Origin: Thermoplasmata archaeon
GTDB lineage: Archaea; Thermoplasmatota; Thermoplasmata; SG8-5; JAGLSY01
Assembly: GCA_023135545.1 (NCBI GenBank)
Contig: JAGLSY010000246.1
Location: 1 to 14,655, forward strand
Length of the DNA stretch: 14,655 nt
Reading direction: 5' to 3'
The position numbers and the translations under genes were made by a program. The notes beneath the pieces are model-generated. The model worked only from the letters and a program-made list of their open reading frames with translations. It had not been told where the DNA came from and did not search any database. Each line of letters opens with the position of its first letter. Position 1 is the stretch's first letter. Shown here piece by piece: positions 6,888 through 13,592 of this stretch.

Positions 6888-7427
6888 ATGGCGGAAAGTA
6901 AATTCAAGATAAAGATTTGCCTCGTGGGAGACGGCGGGGTAGGAAAGACCAGTCTGATAAAAAAGTACGTGCTTGACATATTTGATGACAAATACATCTC
7001 CACCATAGGAACCAAGGTCAGCAAGAAGACCCAGACTATCGAGCAGGAAGGAAGAACAGCCGAGATGGACATGATGATATGGGATATCATGGGCCAGTCC
7101 AGTTTCAGAGTTCTACTCCAGGATGCCTATTTCTACGGAGCCCACGGTATAATCGCCGTATGCGATGTCACCAGGCCGGAAACACTGGATGGAATTCATG
7201 ATTGGATTGACTCCACGAGGGAGATAATAGGCGATGCCCCGATAATCTTCCTGGCCAACAAGTGCGACCTGGGAGACCAGATGAAGGTTGACAAGGCAAA
7301 GATGGATACCCAGCTTGTGCGGTACGAAATGCCCATCATGATGTCAAGTGCCAAGAACGGGGAGAACGTGGAGAAAGCCTTTGAACTGCTTGGGGAGATG
7401 ATTCTCGATAAGATTTCGGAAGAGTGA
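6888..7427 (+). CDS. Ras/Rab-like small GTPase
   Basis: 179 residues, the size of a bare Ras-superfamily G domain. G1 is GDGGVGKTS (14-22), switch I Thr lies in STIGTK (39-42), G3 is W65-D66-I-M-G-Q70, G4 is N124-K-C-D127 and G5 is S153-S-A-K156. The Gln after DxxG, at the position of Ras Gln61, is present, so intrinsic hydrolysis may be GAP-dependent as in Ras. No lipidation Cys is seen at the C-terminus (KISEE). It is a close paralogue of the next gene, sharing SLIKKYV.D.FDDKYI.TIGTK. GGGGAGG stands 7 bases upstream of the ATG. Ras-like GTPases occur across archaea and bacteria (MglA and relatives), but this one's target is unknown. Confidence 0.93.
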   Translation: MAESKFKIKICLVGDGGVGKTSLIKKYVLDIFDDKYISTIGTKVSKKTQTIEQEGRTAEMDMMIWDIMGQSSFRVLLQDAYFYGAHGIIAVCDVTRPETLDGIHDWIDSTREIIGDAPIIFLANKCDLGDQMKVDKAKMDTQLVRYEMPIMMSSAKNGENVEKAFELLGEMILDKISEE

Positions 7428-7445
7428 TAGAACCGGGGAAGCCAG

Positions 7446-8258
7446 ATGCAGAAAAAGATCATCAAAAAGATATGCCTCCTCGGTGATAATTCGGTTGGCA
7501 AGACCAGCCTGATAAAGAAATATGTTTTTGACACCTTCGACGACAAGTACATCGCCACCATCGGAACCAAGACGGTCAAGAAGGAATTGAATGTGGACTA
7601 TTTCGGAAAGCCGCTCAACCTCACGCTTATGATTTGGGACATCATAGGCCAGAAGGAATACAGGAACCTGCAGAACATGAGCTTCGAGGGGACAAGCGGA
7701 GCTTTGGTGGTGTGCGACATGACGCGCCCCGAAACCCTGGAAAGCCTGGAATCCTATTGGATAGATGCCCTGCAGAAGGTTGCCGGAACCGTGCCGATAG
7801 TATTCATGGCCAACAAGTGCGACCTGGTGGACGAGGCGAGAATTACCCGGGATAGGCTTATGGAAGTCACCAAGCGCCATTCCGCCAACTTCTTCATGAC
7901 CAGCGCCAAGACAGGGGAGAATGTGGAGAGCGCCTTCAAAACCCTGGGAAAGAAAGTCGTCGCGGGAAAGACCGACGGCATGGTGGAGATGAAAACTGCG
8001 GAGAAGAAGCTCAGCCCGGTGGAGGCCATGGACAACATAGTTTCGCATTTTTGCGAGCACTTCAAGCAGGATACAGATTATGCCATGTCTGTCATAAGAA
8101 AGCAGTGCGAGGTGGTGGGCCTCGACATCAACAACCCGTCCAAGCAGAGCATGCTCCAGTTGATCGAAAAGCTGGCATTTGTAGAGGCAGATGTTCTATC
8201 GACCTTTGAGGTGAACAAGAACAGGATAGAGAGGAAGAACTTCATAACCAAAATGTAG
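7446..8258 (+). CDS. Ras/Rab-like small GTPase with C-terminal helical extension
   Basis: 270 residues. The G domain (1-172) has G1 GDNSVGKTS (13-21), switch I TIGTK (38-42), G3 D65-I-I-G-Q69, G4 N123-K-C-D126 and G5 T152-S-A-K155. After a Lys-rich linker (174-188), residues 189-268 form a predicted all-helical domain (SPVEAMDNIVSHFCEHF, ending VNKNRIERKNFI) that I do not recognise and that the upstream GTPase lacks. It may bind the paralogue, the KaiC-like ATPase or another effector. Start ATG 7446 is preceded by GGGGAAG at about 8 bases, 18 bases after the previous stop, so the two GTPases form one unit. A long antisense frame at 7344-8060 is a shadow of this gene's codon bias. Confidence 0.93.
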   Translation: MQKKIIKKICLLGDNSVGKTSLIKKYVFDTFDDKYIATIGTKTVKKELNVDYFGKPLNLTLMIWDIIGQKEYRNLQNMSFEGTSGALVVCDMTRPETLESLESYWIDALQKVAGTVPIVFMANKCDLVDEARITRDRLMEVTKRHSANFFMTSAKTGENVESAFKTLGKKVVAGKTDGMVEMKTAEKKLSPVEAMDNIVSHFCEHFKQDTDYAMSVIRKQCEVVGLDINNPSKQSMLQLIEKLAFVEADVLSTFEVNKNRIERKNFITKM

Positions 8259-8290
8259 AACCGAACATTCCTTTGGAATGGATGGTTCTA
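8256..8290 (+). terminator. Hairpin overlapping the stop codon of the second GTPase
   Basis: Outer stem tagaacc / ggttcta (8256-8262 and 8284-8290), a 3x3 internal loop (gaa/gat) and inner stem cattcc / ggaatg (8266-8271 and 8275-8280) with loop ttt. It starts at the TAG stop codon itself. Only a short T4 follows at 8300. It probably marks the 3' end of the GTPase transcript. Confidence 0.5.
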
Positions 8291-8298
8291 TTCCATAC

Positions 8299-8397
8299 CT
8301 TTTCTAACAACCAGCGGGGGCCACATTGATGTCTCAGTGTGGGTCCCAGTGATAAGGCAGTATGGTGGGGGGTTGGAAGGTGGGTATGAGCAATCAA
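8299..8397 (+). repeat. Dispersed G-rich intergenic repeat, copy A
   Basis: It starts cttttctaacaacc, contains gggtcccagtg and gcagtatggtgggg, and ends at agcaatcaa. About three quarters of its positions match 13593-13694, with one small indel. Positions 8364-8384 are a G-run array (ggtggggggttggaaggtgg and following G) that could fold as a two-layer quadruplex. It occupies most of the 222-base gap between the GTPase and winged-helix genes. Confidence 0.7.
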
Positions 8398-8435
8398 CCA
8401 GCAAGACACATACCATTTCAATTCATGAGAAAATG

Positions 8436-8444
8436 TTTTATATT
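8436..8444 (+). promoter_or_regulatory. TATA box for the winged-helix gene
   Basis: The sequence ttttatatt lies about 40 bases before the ATG at 8481, predicting a leader of about 15 bases. Only a weak AGGGA resembles a ribosome-binding site, so start selection rests mainly on the frame and this spacing. Confidence 0.4.
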
Positions 8445-8480
8445 GCAATAACCATAGATTCCCATTAGGGAAGAATATAT

Positions 8481-8819
8481 ATGTTTGATGAAAAGAGCGA
8501 TAAAGAGGAGTTCAGTGAGAGGGAGTATCTTTACCTGGAGATATTGCGCAGCCTCTACAATTGGGGTGATAAAGGGGTTACTCGAGAGGTCTTTTACAAG
8601 GAGATCCCGGCCCTGAGATACGAGGACCTTCATGATATCATTGATGAGATGGAGGCAGAGGCATACATCTTTGTCGAATGGACGGACCTGGCCAGGTTCA
8701 GGGCCTACCTCACGGAAGACGGGACCACACTGGCTAAATCAAGAATAGATGACCTCCAGAAAAAGGAAAAGGCAGACCCCGGTACATTCATACAGACAGA
8801 GAACATCGAGAGAATTTGA
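8481..8819 (+). CDS. Small winged-helix-like protein
   Basis: 112 residues, mostly charged. Residues 15-28 (YLYLEILRSLYNWG), 34-42 (TREVFYKEI) and 46-62 (RYEDLHDIIDEMEAEAY) look like the three helices of a winged helix-turn-helix. VEWTDLARFRAYLTEDG (65-81) would be the beta wing, with a C-terminal helix after it. No wider family comes to mind. It could be a DNA-binding regulator or a protein-interaction winged helix. It lies downstream of the GTPase unit on the same strand but behind its own promoter and the repeat, so it is probably expressed separately. It converges on the DUF99 gene with a 28-base gap, and six T follow its stop at 8820-8825, a likely terminator. Confidence 0.8.
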   Translation: MFDEKSDKEEFSEREYLYLEILRSLYNWGDKGVTREVFYKEIPALRYEDLHDIIDEMEAEAYIFVEWTDLARFRAYLTEDGTTLAKSRIDDLQKKEKADPGTFIQTENIERI

Positions 8820-8847
8820 TTTTTTAGGCCTGTTTACTCGGCAGTTT

Positions 8848-9420
8848 TCATGCCCTTCCGTGAGACTCTCCCTTTGCAATTGCCGTTCCGATTAGATGGG
8901 CAAGGCGCACTGCTTCGGGAAGCGCACCCCTCACCGTGGCATGAGCCAGTATATCCTTCAACTCCGCCAATTCCATGCCCACCCTGTCGACGTAGGCCGG
9001 CTTGTTATCGGTCTCTATCATCTCCAGATTGCCCGCCTGCATCATATCCAGGCGCTCTTTCCAGTCTTGAAAGTGCGCTCTTAACGCACTTTCAATCTCC
9101 TTGAAATCGGGCTTATCGCGGGTTATTGTTGCCACTGGTATGCCGGTTTCCCCGAATACCCTGTTTATATCGACCACATTGAAGCCGCCCAGGGCCGCGC
9201 CGTCAATGACAATAAGCTTGAGCTGGCGCTTGTATCTGGAGGTGTTGACCATTTTTATTATCACATCGGAGGAATCCATGCCGTCCACGGTAACCTCGGA
9301 TATCATGACACCCTCAACATAGGCAGGGCAGCGAACCACCACTCCGACCACCCTAGCCTTCTCATCACCGAAGTCAAAGGCGGCATCGTCTATGCCGAGG
9401 ATTCGAAACTGGGTTTTCAT
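8848..9420 (-). CDS. DUF99 family protein (endonuclease V-like fold)
   Basis: 190 residues, typical family length. Visible family marks are GIDDAAF (9-15), where the GID Asp corresponds to the first metal ligand of the endonuclease V fold, VIDGAALGGFNVVD (71-84), TRDKPD (100-105), and the closing PEAVRLAHLIGTAIAKGESHGRA, characteristic of archaeal DUF99. The family is related to the deaminated-base endonuclease EndoV, but whether it cleaves nucleic acid is not established. A TATA-like run (about 9447-9455) stands 31 bases upstream of the ATG, giving a very short leader. Two inverted repeats lie further upstream. It is convergent with the winged-helix gene. Confidence 0.9.
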   Translation of the reverse strand: MKTQFRILGIDDAAFDFGDEKARVVGVVVRCPAYVEGVMISEVTVDGMDSSDVIIKMVNTSRYKRQLKLIVIDGAALGGFNVVDINRVFGETGIPVATITRDKPDFKEIESALRAHFQDWKERLDMMQAGNLEMIETDNKPAYVDRVGMELAELKDILAHATVRGALPEAVRLAHLIGTAIAKGESHGRA

Positions 9421-9446
9421 GGCACACCCTATGCACTGATAAAAAA

Positions 9447-9455
9447 TAAATATAT
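9447..9455 (-). promoter_or_regulatory. TATA box for the DUF99 gene
   Basis: An AT-only run (atatattta on the minus strand) is centred about 31 bases from the ATG at 9420. The predicted leader is five bases or so, close to leaderless. Confidence 0.45.
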
Positions 9456-9461
9456 CCTCGA

Positions 9462-9502
9462 ATCAAACTCTATCAAATCCTAAAAACAAAAACGAGTTTG
9501 AT
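9462..9502. promoter_or_regulatory. Inverted repeat upstream of the DUF99 promoter
   Basis: Perfect 9-bp arms atcaaactc (9462-9470) and gagtttgat (9494-9502), 23 bases apart, immediately upstream of the TATA box of the DUF99 gene on the minus strand. The position would suit a regulator-binding site. The symmetry is seen; the function is inferred. Confidence 0.35.
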
Positions 9503-9506
9503 AAAA

Positions 9507-9541
9507 TAGATGCGTATAAATGAAGAGGGATTGCGCATCTA
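9507..9541. repeat. Second inverted repeat in the 9421-9616 gap
   Basis: Perfect 8-bp arms tagatgcg (9507-9514) and cgcatcta (9534-9541) with a 19-base spacer. It abuts the T-run of the terminator at 9541-9547 on the minus strand. It could be a regulator site for DUF99 or a second part of the terminator region. Confidence 0.35.
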
Positions 9542-9589
9542 AAAAAATAACGATAAAAGGAAAAGGTGATGGCCAAAAGGCCATCATTC
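9541..9589 (-). terminator. Intrinsic-type terminator of the Pro-rich membrane protein gene (duplicated block)
   Basis: On the minus strand an 8-bp hairpin tgatggcc / ggccatca (9579-9586 and 9567-9574) with a TTTT loop is followed by T-rich sequence ending in seven T (9541-9547). It lies about 30 bases after the stop at 9617. 47 of 49 bases are identical to 10741-10789. Confidence 0.7.
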
Positions 9590-9616
9590 TTTTGCTAGCT
9601 GGCACTATGTGTTTAT

Positions 9617-10681
9617 TCAAGGTGTTTGCACAGAAGGCGAGGCACCAGTCATCATAACTGTTGCATCTGACGGTATGTGGAATACCTCGAATGAATAGGT
9701 TGTTCCGGGCGAGAGACCGGTGATTGAGATGTAGTCACCAGAATTAATCAGACCGCCAATTGGGTTGTAGTCAAAGTATGTCACAACTGCACCGGTCGGA
9801 CCGCCTGTCCAAGTACATGTCTGGGGTGCTGATTCCGTGTTGCTCGGAATTGTTATCGAGCCGGTTGCCGTTCCATTCACTTCCATAAATATCTTGATGT
9901 CCAATGGCTCAATATCCTGTGTGAATGCCCCAAATGTCATTCTTATTTCTGACTCGGATATTGCCTCTGTGTTGCTCCAGGATCCTGCAGGTGTGCTTGA
10001 ACCACCAGAGCCCATGTAGGTATATGAATAAACCACGATATACCATTTGCCGTCTACTTTTATCATGGGCCATTCATCATCATAGTCTTCAGTTTCTTCC
10101 ACACCATCAACCTCGGCGGTCATTTCAATTTCGAAATCTAACATGCAGAAGTCCTCAACTGTGACATCGAACTCTTCTTCAAATCCATCGATCATGTCTT
10201 CAAAATCGTCTCTATCATCAGTATTCATGTCTTCCTTATTGGTAACATCTGTACTTTTAACTTTGACGCTAAAGACCACGTCATCCTCAGGTGTCATGTC
10301 ATCGACCATGTCATTAAAATCACCCGAATCTAAAAATGCCGCATCTGTCAATTTCAATGCACCACTTAAATCATCTGTTTCGTACAGGTGAATGTAATCA
10401 CGGAATGTCCCCTCTGGGCTTTTTTGAGCCCCTCCCATGAAAAGGAAGGCAACAGCGATCACTGCAATCACCACTATAATCACAATCACAATCGCCATAA
10501 CCGGTGCCTTGCTCGACTGTTCGGGTGGTGAATGTGGCTGGTTTTGTAGAGGTTGATTCTGCGGTGGGGATGACTCATGTTGCGGTTGTGCAGGAGGCGG
10601 AGGTTGATCTTGCATTGGTGGAGGCGGTTGATTTCCTGGCCCTTGAAGTTTATATATATTCTTTTTTGTATATTCACTCAT
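9617..10681 (-). CDS. Pro/Gln-rich membrane-anchored extracellular protein, hypothetical
   Basis: 354 residues. Residues 1-58 are Pro- and Gln-rich and should stay in the cytoplasm. One strongly hydrophobic segment (61-82, Val/Ile rich) anchors it. The outside part has two regions. Residues 88-225 look NTF2-like: SPEGTFRDYIHLYETDDLSGALKLT opens the fold, and MIKVDGKWYIVVY would be its last strands, split by a very acidic middle. Residues 235-354 are a beta-rich domain resembling the C-terminal part of archaeal pilin-like proteins, with YFDYNPIGGLINSGDYISITGLSPGTTYSFEV. The start at 10681 is preceded by GAGGGA and a TATA-like taaataattc. Function unknown. It shares a Pro-rich tail and terminator with the next gene upstream. 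Confidence 0.85.
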   Translation of the reverse strand: MSEYTKKNIYKLQGPGNQPPPPMQDQPPPPAQPQHESSPPQNQPLQNQPHSPPEQSSKAPVMAIVIVIIVVIAVIAVAFLFMGGAQKSPEGTFRDYIHLYETDDLSGALKLTDAAFLDSGDFNDMVDDMTPEDDVVFSVKVKSTDVTNKEDMNTDDRDDFEDMIDGFEEEFDVTVEDFCMLDFEIEMTAEVDGVEETEDYDDEWPMIKVDGKWYIVVYSYTYMGSGGSSTPAGSWSNTEAISESEIRMTFGAFTQDIEPLDIKIFMEVNGTATGSITIPSNTESAPQTCTWTGGPTGAVVTYFDYNPIGGLINSGDYISITGLSPGTTYSFEVFHIPSDATVMMTGASPSVQTP

Positions 10682-10710
10682 TTCTTTCCCTCAGAAACGA
10701 GAAAGATTAT

Positions 10711-10720
10711 GAATTATTTA
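10711..10720 (-). promoter_or_regulatory. TATA box for the Pro/Gln-rich membrane protein gene
   Basis: The minus strand reads taaataattc, about 34 bases before the ATG at 10681. The leader would be about ten bases and contain GAGGGA. Confidence 0.4.
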
Positions 10721-10740
10721 ATGCTTAGTAGAAAGTAACG

Positions 10741-10789
10741 AAAAAAATAACGATAAAAGGAAAAGGTGATGGCCCGAAGGCCATCATTC
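10741..10789 (-). terminator. Intrinsic-type terminator of the small membrane protein gene (duplicated block)
   Basis: Same block as 9541-9589. The hairpin tgatggcc / ggccatca here has a TTCG loop on the minus strand, giving an unusually stable UUCG tetraloop in RNA, and is followed by the same T-rich tail ending in seven T. It begins about 16 bases after the stop at 10805. The tetraloop supports the minus strand as the working strand. Confidence 0.7.
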
Positions 10790-10804
10790 ATCCATCGGTC
10801 TGGT

Positions 10805-11251
10805 TCATTGGAAGTATGCTTTGACTTCCGGTTTGAACAGGTATATCAGAATTATTATGCTTATTATTGTTCCAATCGGTATGTTTATTAGTCCGATGAT
10901 GGCAAATATAATTGCCAATGTCCTTGCCCATTTCTGTCCCTTCAGAAGCCCGAAGGCAATCAGGAAATAGAATAGGGCAATCACGATAAACACTATCCAG
11001 CACATCATCGGCAAACCTGCATCGACATCCGCTCCAGGAATAGTACTGAGAGATCCTAACAAATCTCCTAGTATTATGTTGATGAGGAAACCTCCGATGA
11101 GAACAGAGATACCGCCGATCATGTACAATACTGCTAGAATTGTCACGCCAGTTGGCCTCTCCTTCTGCATCGGTACCGGTGGCGGCATCGGTGCTGCCGG
11201 TGGTGGTACTGCTGCCGGTGGTGGTGCTGGTGCTTGCTGTGTCCCATCCAT
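10805..11251 (-). CDS. Small Pro-rich multi-pass membrane protein, hypothetical
   Basis: 148 residues from ATG 11251. The N-terminal 32 residues are Ala/Pro-rich. Then RPTGVTILAVLYMIGG opens the first span (about 34-58). Further spans lie at about 83-103 and 109-139, the last probably two short spans. The motifs GLLKGQKWAR and IPIGT with PEVKAYF at the end match a widespread family of small archaeal and bacterial membrane proteins of unknown role. The frame extends to a GTG at 11260, but GGTGA lies five bases before the ATG at 11251, so I prefer the ATG. A TATA-like ttatataata (11281-11290) supports a transcript start near 11260. Its terminator block is shared with the downstream gene at 9617-10681. 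Confidence 0.85.
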   Translation of the reverse strand: MDGTQQAPAPPPAAVPPPAAPMPPPVPMQKERPTGVTILAVLYMIGGISVLIGGFLINIILGDLLGSLSTIPGADVDAGLPMMCWIVFIVIALFYFLIAFGLLKGQKWARTLAIIFAIIGLINIPIGTIISIIILIYLFKPEVKAYFQ

Positions 11252-11280
11252 ATATTTCACCCGAGTTGAAATCGACTCTC

Positions 11281-11290
11281 TATTATATAA
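11281..11290 (-). promoter_or_regulatory. TATA box for the small membrane protein gene
   Basis: The minus strand reads ttatataata, about 35 bases before the ATG at 11251. With a start near 11260, the GGTGA at 11257-11261 would sit at the 5' end of the mRNA. Confidence 0.45.
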
Positions 11291-11324
11291 AGATTATTGT
11301 GATTTTATTATTTTAATCAAAATA

Positions 11325-11330
11325 TAAAAA
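11325..11330 (-). terminator. Poly-T terminator of the radical SAM gene
   Basis: A T-run directly after the stop at 11332 on the minus strand, in a very AT-rich stretch. No hairpin is seen. Confidence 0.4.
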
Positions 11331-11331
11331 A

Positions 11332-12399
11332 TTACACTGGCTGGCGTTCTACTTCCAATCTATCGGCGGTCGGATATTCCTCGACAATGAAGCACTGGCC
11401 ATCGAGTTCTCCGGCTATTTCCTCAAGGATCCATGCCGCCATCTCGACCCGATCTTTTTCTGAATCATATCTAATGAGGTCATCGGGAATATCATACTGG
11501 TCGGCCAATTTTTTGGTCATCTCTTCGGCATCATCACACTCGACAACCCCCTTGATGAAGGTGCCGTCATCCGTTATAATTTCAAGAGGAGTGGCCAGAT
11601 TCTCGGCCCGGCGCATTATTCTCCTCCTCAGCTGGGTGCCGTCCTTGAAGCTGGCAGAGCAGTAATGGATGGTAATGGGCAATTCGGTTTCCTTGACAAG
11701 CTGTCTGGCTATCTTTTCACTGCCCTTTGCCGCGCTGGACACATCGTCCTTTATGACATAGCCACGGGCCTTCAGCTCCCGCCAATTTGTTTCCGAGAAT
11801 TCCAGTTCATTGAGGTTTACGAAATCGGCTCCGGCCTCGGATGCTGATTTTATAAGGGCCATTATCTTGGATTTCATGTCCGGAAGGGCCGGAATTTCCA
11901 GCCCGGTTTTCATACCCACCTTCTTGGCAGCTGCAATTGCCCCGGGATAGCCAGTGCTCGATAATTTACTCCATGTTCCAGGTGACGGATGAAACCTTAT
12001 CTCATCAAGGCCCACAGTGGCCAGCTGTTTAATTTTCTCCTTGTCGGGCGTGGCGGTGTATAGGTGAATGTGATGCCCCTTCCCGAATTCCTCCTTGAGA
12101 AGCTTGATGAATTCCAAGGTCTCCTCAATATTATCCAGAGGGTCGCCGCCGGTTATGCCAGTTCCCCCGGCAGATATGCCGTTGGCCTCGAAGATTATAT
12201 CGGCGCTGCTCTTGACCAGAAGCTCATCGGCGTACACCACCTTCCTCCCCTGCTTTTCCTCGGAGAGCGGGCAGTAGAAGCAGTTGAAAGTGCACTGGCC
12301 GGTTACAAGGAGTACCATCTTCGCGCCCTTCTCGCATATCACGCAACCCTCTGGCAGTTTCCCCCGCACCAGGGAGCCGTTGGGAAGTTCCTGAACCAT
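11332..12399 (-). CDS. Radical SAM protein, archaeal pyruvate formate-lyase activase-like family (COG2108 type)
   Basis: 355 residues. The 4Fe-4S site is C36-x3-C40-x2-C43 (CTFNCFYC) and the SAM-binding GGxP motif is G84-G-D-P87. Two further Cys (C19, C22; CVIC) and HYCSASFKDGTQLRRR near 255 are conserved-looking features of this archaeal family, which resembles pyruvate formate-lyase activating enzymes by sequence but whose substrate is not known. FHPSPGTW and NELEFSE lie in the barrel. The C-terminal 80 residues form a small extra domain. The start at 12399 has a TATA box 26 bases upstream and no ribosome-binding site, so the mRNA is probably leaderless. It is divergent from endA, sharing a 97-109 base promoter region. 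Family firm, reaction unknown. Confidence 0.9.
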   Translation of the reverse strand: MVQELPNGSLVRGKLPEGCVICEKGAKMVLLVTGQCTFNCFYCPLSEEKQGRKVVYADELLVKSSADIIFEANGISAGGTGITGGDPLDNIEETLEFIKLLKEEFGKGHHIHLYTATPDKEKIKQLATVGLDEIRFHPSPGTWSKLSSTGYPGAIAAAKKVGMKTGLEIPALPDMKSKIMALIKSASEAGADFVNLNELEFSETNWRELKARGYVIKDDVSSAAKGSEKIARQLVKETELPITIHYCSASFKDGTQLRRRIMRRAENLATPLEIITDDGTFIKGVVECDDAEEMTKKLADQYDIPDDLIRYDSEKDRVEMAAWILEEIAGELDGQCFIVEEYPTADRLEVERQPV

Positions 12400-12420
12400 G
12401 GGGCTGGAATCGCTTTATTG

Positions 12421-12430
12421 CATTATACTT
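12421..12430 (-). promoter_or_regulatory. TATA box, leaderless radical SAM gene
   Basis: The minus strand reads aagtataatg, centred 26 bases before the ATG at 12399. That spacing puts the transcript start at the start codon. Confidence 0.55.
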
Positions 12431-12475
12431 TTGCTGTTTGGAATGAAGAGGCTGGTATCAAAATTGTGATGAAAC

Positions 12476-12485
12476 CTTTTATTTA
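12476..12485 (+). promoter_or_regulatory. TATA box, leaderless endA
   Basis: The plus strand reads cttttattta, centred about 28 bases before the ATG at 12509. It favours that ATG over the in-frame TTG at 12497. Confidence 0.5.
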
Positions 12486-12508
12486 CAAGAAGGTTTTTGG
12501 GCATTCCG

Positions 12509-13576
12509 ATGCGCTCGGTTAGAGGCAGGATGGAAGGCGGCAATGTCTTCATAGATGAGGAGGCCGATGCGGGCCAGATATACAGCAAGGGCTATTTCGG
12601 GACCAATCAGTCCGGAGGCTCGCTGAAACTGGACATCATAGAGACCATCTACCTGGCCGAGATAGGAAAGCTGGAGGTCAGGAAGGGCGGCAAGAAATTG
12701 GACCTCGAGAGGCTTTACAGGACAGGGAACGAGCTCGTCGATAATTTTGAGATCAAGTATCTGGTATATCGTGACATAAGGCAGAGGGGGTATGTCGTGA
12801 AGCCAGGTTCTAAACCACTTGATTTCAGGGTGCTGCCCAGAGGCGGTGTTCCGGGAAAAAACCCGTCAAAATACTGGGTGCTGGCCATTTCCGAGAGGGG
12901 GGTATTCGCGGTGGAGGATGTCATCGACATCGTGAAGAGGGTCAGAAAGGTCAAGAAGACCCTTTTGCTGGCTGTCGTGGACGAGGAGAGCGACCTCACC
13001 TACTACCGGGCCAAGGTAATCACACCCAAGGGACATGTAAAATCTGAAGCAGATTTTCACATGGCCAACGCCCTATTCATGAGGGACCGCGTGCTGGTTT
13101 TGGACAAGAGCGAGGCCATGATGCTTCATTCCATCGAATTCTTCGGAAAGCCGGTCGGGGATTATCTTCAGCTGTCGCTCCTGGAAACCGCCCACCTGAT
13201 GGAGCGGGGGCTGGTCAAGGTGAGGAATGCCAACACCGGCAGGCAGATGTCTGTCAAGAAGTTCAAGGAGGAAGCCAGGAAGGTCCAGTCGGACTTTGAC
13301 ATGCGCTTCGATATCTACAACGACCTCAAGGGTTACGGTGTGCTGGTCAAGACCGGCTTCAAGTACGGCTCACATTTCAGGGCGTACGAGGGGGACCCGG
13401 ACCACAACCATGCCAAGTTCCTGGTGCATGCACTACCGGAGAACTTCGTGGGCATGTGGGCCGAGATAAGCCGGGCGGTCAGGCTGGCCCATGGCGTGAA
13501 GAAGGATATCTTGTTAGCCAGGAAGAAAACAAAGAAGAAGGCGGAGTATTTGAGGCTGAGAAGAGTTAGACCTTAG
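12509..13576 (+). CDS. endA: tRNA-splicing endonuclease, homodimer type with internal duplication
   Basis: 355 residues from ATG 12509. The protein holds two endonuclease-like repeats, as in the alpha-2 enzymes of Archaeoglobus and Thermoplasma. The N-terminal repeat (about 10-170) lacks the catalytic set. The C-terminal repeat (about 185-350) has GFKYGSHFRAYEG with candidate Tyr 293, HNHAKFLVHALP with His 301, and AHGVKKDILLA with Lys 331/332, the Tyr-His-Lys triad that cleaves bulge-helix-bulge introns in tRNA. Both repeats keep a variant of the strand G[YS]VVKPG / G[YG]VLVKTG. The Lys/Arg-rich tail (338-355) suits RNA binding. The frame extends to TTG 12497, but the TATA spacing favours the ATG. 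The exact catalytic residue numbers are assigned by eye. Confidence 0.93.
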   Translation: MRSVRGRMEGGNVFIDEEADAGQIYSKGYFGTNQSGGSLKLDIIETIYLAEIGKLEVRKGGKKLDLERLYRTGNELVDNFEIKYLVYRDIRQRGYVVKPGSKPLDFRVLPRGGVPGKNPSKYWVLAISERGVFAVEDVIDIVKRVRKVKKTLLLAVVDEESDLTYYRAKVITPKGHVKSEADFHMANALFMRDRVLVLDKSEAMMLHSIEFFGKPVGDYLQLSLLETAHLMERGLVKVRNANTGRQMSVKKFKEEARKVQSDFDMRFDIYNDLKGYGVLVKTGFKYGSHFRAYEGDPDHNHAKFLVHALPENFVGMWAEISRAVRLAHGVKKDILLARKKTKKKAEYLRLRRVRP

Positions 13577-13592
13577 AGTCTCCTTACCCAAT

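Noticed and set aside
7344..8060. A 238-codon minus-strand open frame opposite the GTPases
   Set aside because: It spans the boundary of two clear GTPase genes in antisense and shows no domain; codon-bias shadow.
8299..8397. Miniature transposon with terminal inverted repeats
   Set aside because: The two ends of the repeat are not inverse complements and no target-site duplication is visible, so a classic MITE is not supported, though mobility by other means is possible.
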